From NCBI GenBank assembly GCA_002189035.1, contig NEEC01000092.1, positions 1 through 64,000 of the forward strand: a stretch of 64,000 bases of DNA. The letters run 5' to 3'. Both the position numbers and the translations under genes were made by a program. The DNA comes from Utricularia gibba (Eukaryota > Streptophyta > Magnoliopsida > Lamiales > Lentibulariaceae). Of the stretch, positions 9,949-25,000 are shown one piece after another. Within the stretch, counting starts at the first letter, position 1, and each line of letters starts with the position of its first letter. The notes beneath the pieces were generated by a model. The model searched no databases, had not been told where the DNA came from, and saw only the letters and a program-made list of their open reading frames with translations.

Positions 9949-11827
9949 AGAGCGCCTTATCAAATATAAAGCATGCGGTTGAGAAAACCATTTTGGGTGC
10001 TCATGATATCCTAACTTCAATAACTGCATCACGATTTTCACCGAGTAGGACCCGATGTGGCAAAGGAGTCAGACCGAACCTTGGGTCTGAACGAAGTTCA
10101 CAACGACATCACCCGCCCAAAAACGACAAGCTTTTCCTTGAGAAACCATGTAGGCAGCCTATTAAAACCCAACGTTAATAAATGCATCACTTTTTTTCCC
10201 GGGCTACAAATGTCTATGTACCCGAATGCGACTCGACCTCCTGCCCGATACCGGTGCCCCCATAGAGCGCCTCCTCAAATATAAAGCATGCGATTGAGAA
10301 ACCATTTTGGGTGCTCATGAAATCCTATTTTCAATAAACGCATCAGGATTTTCATCGAGTAGTACCGATTGGGCACAAGCGCCAAGCAGAACCATGCGCC
10401 CGGACCAAGATCCCAACGAAAGCACCCGCTTAAAACGGCAAGCTATTCCTTCAAAAACCATGTAGCCAGCCTATTAAAACTCAACGTTAATAAATGCATC
10501 ATGTTTTTTACTGAGCTGCAAATGAGTATGGGACCGAGCCCAACTCGACCTCTGCCCGATACCGTTGCCCCACTAGAGCGCCTCCTCAAATATAAAGCAT
10601 GCGGTTGAGGAAACCATTTTGGGTGATCATGACATCCTAACTTCAATAACTGCATCACGATTTTCGTCGAGTAGGACCCGATGTGGCAAAGGAGTCAGAC
10701 AGAACCTTGGGTCTGAACGAAGTTCCCAACGACATCACCCGCCGAAAAACGACAAGCTTTTCCTTGAGAAACCCATTGAGGCGGCCTATTAAAACCAATC
10801 GTTAATAAATGCATCAAGTTTTTTGCCGAGCTACAAATGACTATGGGTTCGAGCTCGACTCGACCTCCTGCTCGATACCGTTGCCCCACGAGAGTGCCTT
10901 ATCAAATATAAAGAATGCGATTGAGAAAACCATTTTGGGTGCTCATGACATCCTAACTTCAATAAATGCATTACGAATATCGTCGAGTAGGACCTGATGT
11001 GGCAAAGGAGTCTGACCGAACCTTGGGTCTGAACGAAGTTCCAACGACATCACCCGCCGAAAAACGACAAGCTTTTCCTTGAGAAACCATGTAGGCAGCC
11101 TATTAAAACCCAACGTTAGTAAATGCATCACGTTTTTTGCGGAGCTACAAATGAGTATGGGACCGAGCCCGACTCGACCTTTTGCCCGATACCGTGCCCC
11201 ACTAGAGCGCCTCCTCAAATACAAAGCATGCGATTGAGAAACCATTTTGGGTGCTCATGAAATCCTAACTTCAATAACTGCATCACGATTTTCGTCGAGT
11301 AGGACCAGATTTGCAAAGGAGACAGACCGACCATGGGTCAGAACGAAGTTCACAACGACATCACCGCCAAAAACGACAAGCTTTTCCTTGAGAAAACCAT
11401 TGAGGCGGCCTATTAAAACCAACGTTAATAAATGCATCAAGTTTTTTGCCGAGCTACAAATGACTATGGGCCCGAGCTCGACTCGACCTCCTGCTCGATA
11501 CCGTTGCCCCACTAGAGCGCCTCCTCAAATATAAAGCATGCGGTTGAAAAAAACCATTTTGGGTGCTCATGACATCCTAACTTCAATAAATGCATTACGA
11601 TTATCGTCGAGTAGGACCTGATGTGGCAAAGGAGTCTGACCGAACCTTGGGTCTGAACGAAGTTCCCAACGACATCACCCGCCGAAAAAACGACAAGCTT
11701 TTCCTTGAGAAACCATGTAGGCAGCCCATTAAAACCCAACGTTAGTAAATGTATCACGTTTTTTGCGGCGCTACAAATGAGTATGGGACCGAGCCCGACT
11801 CGACCTTTGCCGATACCGTGCCCCACT
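9949..11827 (+). repeat. Altered HOR copy, six monomers (A-B-C-D-E-D)
   Basis: Starts are 9949 (A), 10,264 (B), 10,575 (C), 10,891 (D), 11,204 (E) and 11,514 (D-like), 1,879 bp. The A' monomer is missing and an E plus a second D have been added after the D. The last D-like unit has a gcggttg head joined to gacatcc and cattacgattatcg. This is the transition from the five-monomer HOR to the D-E dimer. Confidence 0.87.
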
Positions 11828-13071
11828 AGAGCGCCTTTCAAATATAAAGCATGCGGTTGAGAAAACCATTTTGGGTGCTCATGATATCCTAACTTCAATA
11901 ACTGCATCACGATTTTCACCGAGTAGGACCCGATGTGGCAAAGGAGTCAGACCGAACCTGGTCTGAACGAAGTTCACAACGACATCACCCGCCCAAAAAC
12001 GACAAGCTTTTCCTTGAGAAACCATGTAGGCAGCCTATTAAAACCCAACGTTAATAAATGCATCACTTTTTTCCGGGCTACAAATGTCTATGTACCGAAT
12101 GCGACTCGACCTCCTGCCCGATACCGGTGCCCCCATAGAGCGCCTCCTCAAATATAAAGCATGCGATTGAGAAAACCATTTTGGTGCTCATGAAATCCTA
12201 TTTTCAATAAACGCATCAGGATTTTCGTCGAGTAGTACACGATTGGGCACAAGCGCCAACAGAACCATGCGCCCGACCAAGATCCCAACGAAAGCACCCG
12301 CTTAAAACGGCAAGCTATTCCTTCAAAACCATGTAGCCAGCCTATTAAAACTCAACGTTAATAAATGCATCATGTTTTTTACTGAGCTGCAAATGAGTAT
12401 GGGACCGAGCCCAACTCGACCTCTGGCCCGATACCGTTGCCCCACTAGAGCGCCTCCTCAAATATAAAGCATGCGGTTGAGGAAACCATTTTGGGTGATC
12501 ATGACATCCTAACTTCAATAACTGCATCACGATTTTCGTCGAGTAGGACCCGATGTGGCAAAGGAGTCAGACAGAACCTTGGGTCTGAACGAAGTTCCAA
12601 CGACATCACCCGCCGAAAAACGACAAGCTTTTCCTTGAGAAACCCATTGAGGCGGCCTATTAAAACCAATCGTTAATAAATGCATCAAGTTTTTTGCCGA
12701 GCTACAAATGACTATGGGTTCGAGCTCGACTCGACCTCCTGCTCGATACCGTTGCCCCACGAGAGTGCCTTATCAAATATAAGAATGCGATTGAGAAAAC
12801 CATTTTGGTGCTCATGACATCCTAACTTCAATAAATGCATTACGAATATCGTCGAGTAGGACCTGATGTGGCAAAGGAGTCTGACCGAACCTTGGGTCTG
12901 AACGAAGTTCCCAACGACATCACCCGCCGAAAAACAAAGCTTTTCCTTGAGAAACCATGTAGGCAGCCTATTAAAACCCAACGTTAGTAAATGCATCACG
13001 TTTTTTTGCGGAGCTACAAATGAGTATGGGACCGAGCCGACTCGACCTTTTGCCCGATACCGTGCCCCACT
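11828..13071 (+). repeat. Terminal A-B-C-D copy before the dimer block
   Basis: Starts are 11,828 (A), 12,137 (B), 12,447 (C) and 12,762 (D). This is the last B in the left half; the next B is 24 kb away at 36,316. The B here reads ttcgtcgag, not the catcgag of the five-monomer copies, but keeps gtagccagcc and tttactgagctg. Confidence 0.88.
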
Positions 13072-16000
13072 AGAGCGCCTCCTCAAATACAAAGCATGCG
13101 ATTGAGAGAACCATTTTGGGTGCTCATGAAATCCTAACTTCAATAACTGCATCACGATTTTCGTCGAGTAGGACCAGATTTGGCAAAGGAGACAGACCGA
13201 ACCATGGGTCAGAACGAAGTTCACAACGACATCACTCGCCCAAAAACGACAAGCTTTTCCTTGAGAAACCATTGAGGCGGCCTATTAAAACAACCGTTAA
13301 TAAATGCATCAAGTTTTTTGCCGAGCTACAAATGACTATGGGCCGAGCTCGACTCGACCTCCTGCTCGATACCGTTGCCCCAAGAGTGCCTTATCAAATA
13401 TAAAGATGCGATTGAGAAAACCATTTTGGGTGCTCATGACATCCTAACTTCAATAAATGCATTACGATTATCGTCGAGTAGGACCTGATGTGGCAAAGGA
13501 GTCTGACCGAACCTTGGGTCTGAACGAAGTTCACAACGACATCACCCGCCGAAAAACGACAAGCTTTTCCTTGAGAAACCATGTAGGCAGCCTATTAAAA
13601 CCAACGTTAGTAAATGCATCAGTTTTTTGCGGAGCTACAAATGAGTATGGGACCGAGCCGACTCGACCTTTTGTCCGATACCGTTGCCCACTAGAGCGCC
13701 TCCTCAAATACAAAGCATGCGATTGAGAAAACCATTTTGGGTGCTCATGAAATCCTAACTTCAATAACTGCATCACGATTTTCGTCGAGTAGGACCTGAT
13801 GTGGCAAAGGAGTCAGACAGAACCTTGGGTCTGAACGAAGTTCCCAACGACATCACCCGCCGAAAAAACGACAAGCTTTTCCTTGAGAAACCCATTGAGG
13901 CCTATTAAAACCAACGTTAATAAATGCATCAAGTTTTTTGCCGAGCTACAAATGACTATGGGCCCGAGCTCGACTCGACTCCTGCTCGATACCGTTGCCC
14001 CACGAGAGTGCCTTATCAAATATAAAGAATGCGATTGAGAAAACCATTTTGGGTGCTCATGACATCCTAACTTCAATAAATGCATTACGATTCGTCGAGT
14101 AGGACCTGATGTGGCAAAGGAGTCTGACCGAACCTTGGTCTGAACGAAGTTCCAACGACATCACCCGCCGAAAAACGACAAGCTTTTCTTGAGAAACCAT
14201 GTAGGCAGCCTATTAAAACCAACGTTAGTAAATGCATCACGTTTTTTGCGGAGCTACAAATGAGTATGGGACCGAGCCCGACTCGACCTTTTGTCCGATA
14301 CCGTGCCCCACTAGAGCGCCTCCTCAAATACAAAGCATGCGATTGAGAAAACCATTTTGGGTGCTCATGAAATCCTAACTTCAATAACTGCATCACGATT
14401 TTCGTCGAGTAGGACCCGATGTGGCAAAGGAGTCAGACAGAACCTTGGGTCTGAACGAAGTTCCCAACGACATCACCGCCGAAAAACGACAAGCTTTTCC
14501 TTGAGAAACCCATTGAGGCAGCCTATTAAAACCAACCGTTAATAAATGCATCAAGTTTTTTGCCGAGCTACAAATGACTATGGGCCCGAGCTCGACTCGA
14601 CCTCCTGCTCGATACCGTGCCCCACGAGAGTGCCTTATCAAATATAAAGCATGCGATTGAGAAACCATTTTGGGTGCTCATGACATCCTAACTTCAATAA
14701 ATGCATTACGATTTCGTCGAGTAGGACCTGATGTGGCAAAGGAGTCTGACCGAACCTTGGGTCTGAACGAAGTTCCAACGACATCACCCGCCGAAAAACG
14801 ACAAGCTTTTCTTTGAGAAACCATGTAGGCAGCCTATTAAAACCAACGTTAAAATGCATCACGTTTTTTGCGGAGCTACAAATGACTATGGGACCGAGCC
14901 GACTCGACCTTTTGTCCGATACCGTGCCCAGAGCGCCTCCTCAAATATAAAGCATGCGATTGAGAAAACCATTTTGGGTGCTCATGAAATCCTAACTTCA
15001 ATAACTGCATCACGATTTCGTCGAGTAGGACCTGATGTGGCAAAGGAGTCAGACAGAACCTTGGGTCTGAACGAAGTTCAAACGACATCACCGCCGAAAA
15101 ACGACAAGCTTTTCCTTGAGAAACCCATTGAGGCGGCCTATTAAAACCAACGTTAATAAATGCATCAAGTTTTTTGCCGAGCTACAAATGACTATGGGCC
15201 GAGCTCGACTCGACCTCCTGCTCGATACCGTTGCCCCACGAGAGTGCCTTATCAAATATAAAGCATGCGATTGAGAAAACCATTTTGGGTGCTCATGACA
15301 TCCTAACTTCAATAAATGCATCACGATTTCGTCGAGTAGGACCTGATGTGGCAAAGGAGTCAGACCGAACCTTGGGTCTGAACGAAGTTCCAACGACATC
15401 ACCCGCCGAAAAACGACAAGCTTTTCCTTGAGAAACCATGTAGGCAGCCTATTAAAACCAACGTTAATAAATGCATCACGTTTTTTGCGGAGCTACAAAT
15501 GAGTATGGGCCCGAGCTCGACTCGACCTTTGCCGATACGTGCCCCACTAGAGCGCCTCCTCAAATATAAAGCATGCGATTGAGAAAACCATTTTGGGTGC
15601 TCATGAAATCCTAACTTCAATAACTGCATCACGATTTTCGTCGAGTAGGACCGAGTGGCAAAGGAGACAGACCGAACCTGGGTCAGAACGAAGTTCACAA
15701 CGACATCACCGCCCAAAAACGACAAGCTTTTCCTTGAGAAACTATGTAGGCAGCCTATTAAAACCAACGTTAATAAATGCATCAATTTTTTTGCGAGCTA
15801 CAAATGACTATGGGCCGAGCTCGACTCGACTCCTGCTCGATACCGTTGCCCCACGAGAGTGCCTTATCAAATATAAAGCATGCGGTTGAGAAAACCATTT
15901 TGGGTGCTCATGATATCCTAACTTCAATAACTGCATCACGATTTTCGTCGAGTAGGACCGATGTGCAAAGGAGTCAGACAGAACCTTGGGTCCGAACGAA

Positions 16001-17713
16001 GTTCCAACGACATCACCGCCGAAAAACGACAAGCTTTTCCTTGAGAAACCATGAGGCGGCCTATTAAAACCAACCGTTAATAAATGCATCAAGTTTTTGC
16101 CGAGCTACAAATGACTATGGGCCCGAGCTCGACTCGACCTCCTGCTCGATACCGTTGCCCCAGAGTGCCTTATCAAATATAAAGAATGCGATTGAGAAAA
16201 CCATTTTGGGTGCTCATGACATCCTAACTTCAATAAATGCATTACGATTATCGTCGAGTAGGACCTGATGTGGCAAAGGAGTCTGACCGAACCTTGGGTC
16301 TGAACGAAGTTCACAACGACATCACCCGCCGAAAAAACGACAAGCTTTTCCTTGAGAAACCATGTAGGCAGCCTATTAAAACCAACGTTAGTAAATGCAT
16401 CACGTTTTTTGCGGAGCTACAAATGAGTATGGGCCGAGCCCGACTCGACCTTTTGCCGATACCGTGCCCCACTAGAGCGCCTCCTCAAATAAAGCATGCG
16501 ATTGAGAAAACCATTTTGGGTGCTCATGAAATCCTAACTTCAATAACTGCATCACGATTTTCGTCGAGTAGGACCCGATGTGGCAAAGGAGTCAGACAGA
16601 ACCTTGGGTCTGAACGAAGTTCCCAACGACATCACCGCCGAAAACGACAAGCTTTTCCTTGAGAAACCCATTGAGGCAGCCTATTAAAACCAACCGTTAA
16701 TAAATGCATCAAGTTTTTTGCCGAGCTACAAATGACTATGGGCCCGAGCTCGACTCGACCTCCTGCTCGATACCGTTGCCCACGAGAGTGCCTTATCAAA
16801 TATAAAGAATGCGATTGAGAAAACCATTTTGGGTGCTCATGACATCCTAACTTCAATAAATGCATTACGATTTCGTCGAGTAGGACCTGATGTGGCAAAG
16901 GAGTCTGACCGAACCTTGGGTCTGAACGAAGTTCCCAACGACATCACCCGCCGAAAAACGACAAGCTTTTCCTTGAGAAACCATGTAGGCAGCCTATTAA
17001 AACCAACGTTAGTAAATGCATCACGTTTTTTGCGGAGCTACAAATGACTATGGGACCGAGCCCGACTCGACCTTTGCCGATACCGTGCCCCACTAGAGCG
17101 CCTCCTCAAATACAAAGCATGCGATTGAGAAAACCATTTTGGGTGCTCATGAAATCCTAACTTCAATAACTGCATCACGATTTTCGTCGAGTAGGACCGA
17201 TGTGGCAAAGGAGTCAGACCGAACCTTGGGTCAGAACGAAGTTCCAACGACATCACCGCCAAAAACGACAAGCTTTTCCTTGAGAAACCATTGAGGCGGC
17301 CTATTAAAACCAACCGTTAATAAATGCATCAAGTTTTTTGCCGAGCTACAAATGACTATGGGCCGAGCTCGACTCGACCTCCTGCTCGATACCGTTGCCC
17401 CACGAGAGTGCCTATCAAATATAAAGCATGCGGTTGAGAAAACCATTTTGGGTGCTCATGATATCCTAACTTCAATAACTGCATCACGATTTTCGTCGAG
17501 TAGGACCGATTTGCAAAGGAGTCTGACAGAACCTTGGGTCTGAACGAAGTTCCAACGACATCACCCGCCGAAAAACGACAAGCTTTTCCTTGAGAAACCA
17601 TTGAGGCGGCCTATTAAAACCAACCGTTAATAAATGCATCAAGTTTTTTTGCCGAGCTACAAATGACTATGGCCCGAGCTCGACTCGACCTCCTGCTCGA
17701 TACCGTGCCCACG
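13072..17713 (+). repeat. D-E dimer block with occasional F monomers
   Basis: E-headed and D-headed monomers alternate from 13,072 (E) and 13,383 (D) onward. The D marker atgcatt recurs at about 13,460, 14,081, 14,702, 16,239 and 16,861, a step of about 620 bp where the alternation is intact. F-type monomers with gatatcc interrupt it near 15,857 and 17,406, making local trimers. A D monomer near 15,240 has atgcatcacg in place of atgcattacg. Confidence 0.86.
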
Positions 17714-20700
17714 AGAGTGCCTTATCAAATATAAAGAATGCGATTGAGAAAACCATTTTGGGTGCTCATGACATCCTAACTTCAATAAATGCATTACGAT
17801 TATCGTCGAGTAGGACCTGATGGCAAAGGAGTCTGACCGAACCTTGGGTCTGAACGAAGTTCCCAACGACATCACCGCCGAAAAACGACAAGCTTTTCCT
17901 TGAGAAACCATGTAGGCAGCCTATTAAAACCCAACGTTAGTAAATGCATCACGTTTTTTGCGAGCTACAAATGAGTATGGGACCGAGCCCGACTCGACCT
18001 TTTGCCGATACCGTGCCCCACTAGAGCGCCTCCTCAAATACAAAGCATGCGATTGAGAAAACCATTTTGGGTGCTCATGAAATCCTAACTTCAATAACTG
18101 CATTACGATTTTCGTCGAGTAGGACCGATGTGGCAAAGGAGTCAGACAGAACCTTGGGTCTGAACGAAGTTCCCAACGACATCACCCGCCGAAAAACGAC
18201 AAGCTTTTCCTTGAGAAACCCATTGAGGCGGCCTATTAAAACCAACCGTTAATAAATGCATCAAGTTTTTTGCCGAGCTACAAATGACTATGGGCCCGAG
18301 CTCGACTCGACCTCCTGCTCGATACCGTTGCCCCACGAGAGTGCCTTATCAAATATAAAGCATGCGATTGAGAAAACCATTTTGGGTGCTCATGACATCC
18401 TAACTTCAATAAATGCATTACGATTATCGTCGAGTAGGACCTGATGTGGCAAAGGAGTCTGACCGAACCTTGGGTCTGAACGAAGTTCACAACGACATCA
18501 CCCGCCGAAAAACGACAAGCTTTTCCTTGAGAAACCATGTAGGCAGCCTATTAAAACCCAACGTTAGTAAATGCATCACGTTTTTTGCGGAGCTACAAAT
18601 GAGTATGGGACCGAGCCGACTCGACCTTTTGCCGATACCGTGCCCACTAGAGCGCCTCCTCAAATACAAAGCATGCGATTGAGAAAACCATTTTGGGTGC
18701 TCATGAAATCCTAACTTCAATAACTGCATCACGATTTTCGTCGAGTAGGACCCGATGTGGCAAAGGAGTCAGACAGAACCTTGGGTCTGAACGAAGTTCC
18801 CAACGACATCACCGCCGAAAAACGACAAGCTTTTCCTTGAGAAACCATTGAGGCGGCCTATTAAAACCAACCGTTAATAAATGCATCAAGTTTTTTGCCG
18901 AGCTACAAATGACTATGGGCCCGAGCTCGACTCGACCTCCTGCTCGATACCGTTGCCCCACGAGAGTGCCTTATCAAATATAAAGCATGCGATTGAGAAA
19001 ACCATTTTGGGTGCTCATGACATCCTAACTTCAATAAATGCATTACGATTATCGTCGAGTAGGACCTGATGTGGCAAAGGAGTCTGACCGAACCTTGGGT
19101 CTGAACGAAGTTCCCAACGACATCACCCGCCGAAAAACGACAAGCTTTTCTTTGAGAAACCATGTAGGCAGCCTATTAAAACCCAACGTTAGTAAATGCA
19201 TCACGTTTTTTGCGGAGCTACAAATGAGTATGGGACCGAGCCCGACTCGACCTTTTGCCCGATACCGTGCCCCACTAGAGCGCCTCCTCAAATACAAAGC
19301 ATGCGATTGAGAAAACCATTTTGGGTGCTCATGAAATCCTAACTTCAATAACTGCATTACGATTATCGTCGAGTAGGACCTGATGTGGCAAAGGAGTCAG
19401 ACAGAACCTTGGGTCTGAACGAAGTTCCCAACGACATCACCCGCCGAAAAACGACAAGCTTTTCCTTGAGAAACCCATTGAGGCGGCCTATTAAAACCAA
19501 CCGTTAATAAATGCATCAAGTTTTTTGCCGAGCTACAAATGACTATGGGCCGAGCTCGACTCGACCTCCTGCTCGATACCGTGCCCCACGAGAGTGCCTT
19601 ATCAAATATAAAGAATGCGATTGAGAAAACCATTTTGGGTGCTCATGACATCCTAACTTCAATAAATGCATTACGATTATCGTCGAGTAGGACCTGATGT
19701 GGCAAAGGAGTCTGACCGAACCTTGGGTCTGAACGAAGTTCACAACGACATCACCCGCCGAAAACGACAAGCTTTTCCTTGAGAAACCATGTAGGCAGCC
19801 TATTAAAACCCAACGTTAGTAAATGCATCACGTTTTTTGCGGAGCTACAAATGAGTATGGGACCGAGCCGACTCGACCTTTTGCCGATACCGTGCCCCAC
19901 TAGAGCGCCTCCTCAAATACAAAGCATGCGATTGAGAAAACCATTTTGGGTGCTCATGAAATCCTAACTTCAATAACTGCATCACGATTTTCGTCGAGTA
20001 GGACCCGATGTGGCAAAGGAGTCAGACAGAACCTTGGGTCTGAACGAAGTTCCAACGACATCACCCGCCGAAAAACGACAAGCTTTTCCTTGAGAAACCC
20101 ATTGAGGCGCCTATTAAAACCAACCGTTAATAAATGCATCAAGTTTTTTGCCGAGCTACAAATGACTATGGGCCCGAGCTCGACTCGACCTCCTGCTCGA
20201 TACCGTTGCCCCACGAGAGTGCCTTATCAAATATAAAGAATGCGATTGAGAAAACCATTTTGGGTGCTCATGACATCCTAACTTCAATAAATGCATTACG
20301 ATTATCGTCGAGTAGGACCTGATGTGGCAAAGGAGTCTGACCGAACCTTGGGTCTGAACGAAGTTCCCAACGACATCACCCGCCGAAAAACGACAAGCTT
20401 TTCTTTGAGAAACCATGTAGGCAGCCTATTAAAACCAACGTTAGTAAATGCATCACGTTTTTTGCGGAGCTACAAATGAGTATGGGACCGAGCCCGACTC
20501 GACCTTTTGCCGATACCGTGCCCCACTAGAGCGCCTCCTCAATATAAAGCATGCGATTGAGAAAACCATTTTGGGTGCTCATGAAATCCTAACTTCAATA
20601 ACTGCATCACGATTTTCGTCGAGTAGGACCCGATGTGGCAAAGGAGTCAGACAGAACCTTGGGTCTGAACGAAGTTCCCAACGACATCACCGCCGAAAAC

Positions 20701-22086
20701 GACAAGCTTTTCCTTGAGAAACCCATTGAGGCAGCCTATTAAAACCAACCGTTAATAAATGCATCAAGTTTTTTGCCGAGCTACAAATGACTATGGGCCC
20801 GAGCTCGACTCGACCTCCTGCTCGATACCGTTGCCCCACGAGAGTGCCTTATCAAATATAAAGAATGCGATTGAGAAACCATTTTGGGTGCTCATGACAT
20901 CCTAACTTCAATAAATGCATTACGATTATCGTCGAGTAGGACCTGATGTGGCAAAGGAGTCTGACCGAACCTTGGGTCTGAACGAAGTTCCAAACGACAT
21001 CACCCGCCGAAAAACGACAAGCTTTTCCTTGAGAAACCATGTAGGCAGCCTATTAAAACCCAACGTTAGTAAATGCATCACGTTTTTTGCGGAGCTACAA
21101 ATGAGTATGGGACCGAGCCCGACTCGACCTTTTGCCGATACCGTGCCCCACTAGAGCGCCTCCTCAAATACAAAGCATGCGATTGAGAAAACCATTTTGG
21201 GTGCTCATGAAATCCTAACTTCAATAACTGCATCACGATTCGTCGAGTAGGACCGATGTGCAAAGGAGTCAGACAGAACCTTGGGTCTGAACGAAGTTCC
21301 AACGACATCACCCGCCGAAAAACGACAAGCTTTTCCTTGAGAAACCCATTGAGGCGGCCTATTAAAACCAACCGTTAATAAATGCATCAAGTTTTTGCCG
21401 AGCTACAAATGACTATGGGCCCGAGCTCGACTCGACCTCCTGCTCGATACCGTTGCCCCACGAGAGTGCCTTATCAAATATAAAGAATGCAATTGAAAAA
21501 CCATTTTGGGTGCTCATGACATCCTAACTTCAATAAATGCATTACGATTATCGTCGAGTAGGACCTGATGTGGCAAAGGAGTCTGACCGAACCTTGGGTC
21601 TGAACGAAGTTCCCAACGACATCACCCGCCGAAAAACGACAAGCTTTTCCTTGAGAAACCATGTAGGCAGCCTATTAAAACCCAACGTTAGTAAATGCAT
21701 CACGTTTTTTGCGGAGCTACAAATGAGTATGGGACCGAGCCCGACTCGACCTTTTGCCCGATACCGTGCCCCACTAGAGCGCCTCCTCAAATACAAAGCA
21801 TGCGATTGAGAAAACCATTTTGGGTGCTCATGAAATCCTAACTTCAATAACTGCATCACGATTTTCGTCGAGTAGGACCAGATTGGCAAAGGAGACAGAC
21901 CGAACCATGGGTCAGAACGAAGTTCACAACGACATCACTCGCCCAAAAACGACAAGCTTTTCCTTGAGAAAACCATGTAGGCGCCTAATAAAACAACGTT
22001 AATAAATGCATCAATTTTTTTGCCGAGCTACAAATGACTATGGGCCGAGCTCGACTCGACCTCCTGCTCGATACCGTTGCCCCACG
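17714..22086 (+). repeat. Seven consecutive D-E dimers (~625 bp HOR)
   Basis: This is the cleanest two-monomer HOR. D monomers start at 17,714, 18,338, 18,963, 19,591, 20,216, 20,841 and 21,463, and the next monomer junction after the seventh pair is 22,087. Steps are 624, 625, 628, 625, 625, 622 and 624 bp. Each D (gacatcc, atgcattacgattatcg, gagtctgacc) is followed by an E-headed monomer (tacaaagc, gaaatcc) with mostly C/F-like body. The last E (21,777) is the full E form with cagattggcaaaggagacag. Confidence 0.92.
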
Positions 22087-25000
22087 AGAGTGCCTTATCA
22101 AATATAAAGCATGCGGTTGAGAAAACCATTTTGGGTGCTCATGATATCCTAACTTCAATAACTGCATCACGATTTTCGTCGAGTAGGACCCGATGTGGCA
22201 AAGGAGTCAGACAGAACCTTGGGTCGAACGAAGTTCAAAACGACATCACCCGCCGAAAAACGACAAGCTTTTCCTTGAGAAACCATTGAGGCGGCCTATT
22301 AAAACCAACCGTTAATAAATGCATCAAGTTTTTTGCCGAGCTACAAATGACTATGGGCCGAGCTCGACTCGACCTCCTGCTCGATACCGTTGCCCCAGAG
22401 TGCCTTATCAAATATAAAGCATGCGATTGAGAAAACCATTTTGGGTGCTCATGACATCCTAACTTCAATAAATGCATTACGATTTCGTCGAGTAGGACCT
22501 GATGTGGCAAAGGAGTCTGACCGAACCTTGGGTCTGAACGAAGTTCACAACGACATCACCGCCGAAAAAACGACAAGCTTTTCCTTGAGAAACCATGTAG
22601 GCAGCCTATTAAAACCAACGTTAGTAAATGCATCACGTTTTTTGCGGAGCTACAAATGAGTATGGGCCGAGCCGACTCGACCTTTGTCCGATACCGTGCC
22701 CCACTAGAGCGCCTCCTCAAATAAAGCATGCGATTGAGAAAACCATTTTGGGTGCTCATGAAATCCTAACTTCAATAACTGCATCACGATTTTCGTCGAG
22801 TAGGACCCGATGTGGCAAAGGAGTCAGACAGAACCTTGGGTCAGAACGAAGTTCCCAACGACATCACCGCCAAAACGACAAGCTTTTCCTTGAGAAACCA
22901 TTGAGGCAGCCTATTAAAACCAACCGTTAATAAATGCATCAAGTTTTTTGCCGAGCTACAAATGACTATGGGCCCGAGCTCGACTCGACCTCCTGCTCGA
23001 TACCGTTGCCCCACGAGAGTGCCTTATCAAATATAAAGAATGCGATTGAGAAAGCCATTTTGGGTGCTCATGACATCCTAACTTCAATAAATGCATTACG
23101 ATTTCGTCGAGTAGGACCTGATGTGGCAAAGGAGTCTGACCGAACCTTGGGTCTGAACGAAGTTCCCAACGACATCACCCGCCGAAAAACGACAAGCTTT
23201 TCCTTGAGAAACCATGTAGGCAGCCTATTAAAACCCAACGTTAATAAATGCATCACGTTTTTTGCGGAGCTACAAATGACTATGGGCCGAGCCCGACTCG
23301 ACCTTTTGCCGATACCGTGCCCCACTAGAGCGCCTCCTCAAATACAAAGCATGCGATTGAGAAAACCATTTTGGGTGCTCATGAAATCCTAACTTCAATA
23401 ACTGCATCACGATTTTCGTCGAGTAGGACCCGATGTGGCAAAGGAGTCAGACCGAACCTTGGGTCAGAACGAAGTTCCAAAAGACATCACCGCCAAAAAC
23501 GACAAGCTTTTCCTTGAGAAACCATTGAGGCGGCCTATTAAAACCAACCGTTAATAAATGCATCAAGTTTTTTGCCGAGCTACAAATGACTATGGGCCCG
23601 AGCTCGACTCGACCTCCTGCTCGATACCGTTGCCCCACGAGAGTGCCTATCAAATATAAAGCATGCGGTTGAGAAAACATTTTGGGTGCTCATGATATCC
23701 TAACTTCAATAACTGCATCACGATTTTCGTCGAGTAGGACCGATGGCAAAGGAGTCAGACAGAACCTTGGGTCTGAACGAAGTTCCCAACGACATCACCG
23801 CCGAAAAACGACAAGCTTTTCTTTGAGAAACCCATTGAGGCGGCCTATTAAAACCAACCGTTAATAAATGCATCAAGTTTTTTGCCGAGCTACAAATGAC
23901 TATGGCCCGAGCTCGACTCGACCTCCTGCTCGATACCGTTGCCCCACGAGAGTGCCTTATCAAATAAAGCATGCGATTGAGAAAACCATTTTGGGTGCTC
24001 ATGACATCCTAACTTCAATAAATGCATCACGATTTCGTCGAGTAGGACCGATGTGGCAAAGGAGTCAGACCGAACCTTGGGTCTGAACGAAGTTCCCAAC
24101 GACATCACCCGCGAAAAACGACAAGCTTTTCCTTGAGAAACCATGTAGGCAGCCTATTAAAACCAACGTTAATAAATGCATCAAGTTTTTTGCGGAGCTA
24201 CAAATGACTATGGGCCCGAGCCCGACTCGACCTTTTGCCGATACCGTTGCCCCACGAGAGCGCCTTATCAAATATAAAGCATGCGATTGAGAAAACCATT
24301 TTGGGTGCTCATGAAATCCTAACTTCAATAACTGCATTACGATTTTCGTCGAGTAGGACCTGATGTGGCAAAGGAGTCAGACAGAACCTTGGGTCTGAAC
24401 GAAGTTCCCAACGACATCACCCGCCAAAAACGACAAGCTTTTCCTTGAGAAACCCATTGAGGCGGCCTATTAAAACCAACGTTAATAAATGCATCAAGTT
24501 TTTTGCCGAGCTACAAATGACTATGGGCCGAGCTCGACTCGACCTCCTGCTCGATACCGTGCCCACGAGAGTGCCTTATCAAATATAAAGAATGCGATTG
24601 AGAAAACATTTTGGGTGCTCATGACATCCTAACTTCAATAACTGCATTACGATTTCGTCGAGTAGGACCTGATGTGGCAAAGGAGTCTGACCGAACCTTG
24701 GGTCTGAACGAAGTTCACAACGACATCACCCGCCGAAAAACGACAAGCTTTTCCTTGAGAAACCATGTAGGCAGCCTATTAAAACCAACGTTAATAAATG
24801 CATCAAGTTTTTTGCGGAGCTACAAATGACTATGGGACCGAGCCCGACTCGACCTTTTGCCGATACCGTGCCCACTAGAGCGCCTCCTCAAATACAAAGC
24901 ATGCGATTGAGAAACCATTTTGGGTGCTCATGAAATCCTAACTTCAATAACTGCATCGATTTTCGTCGAGTAGGACCGATGTGGCAAAGGAGTCAGACAG

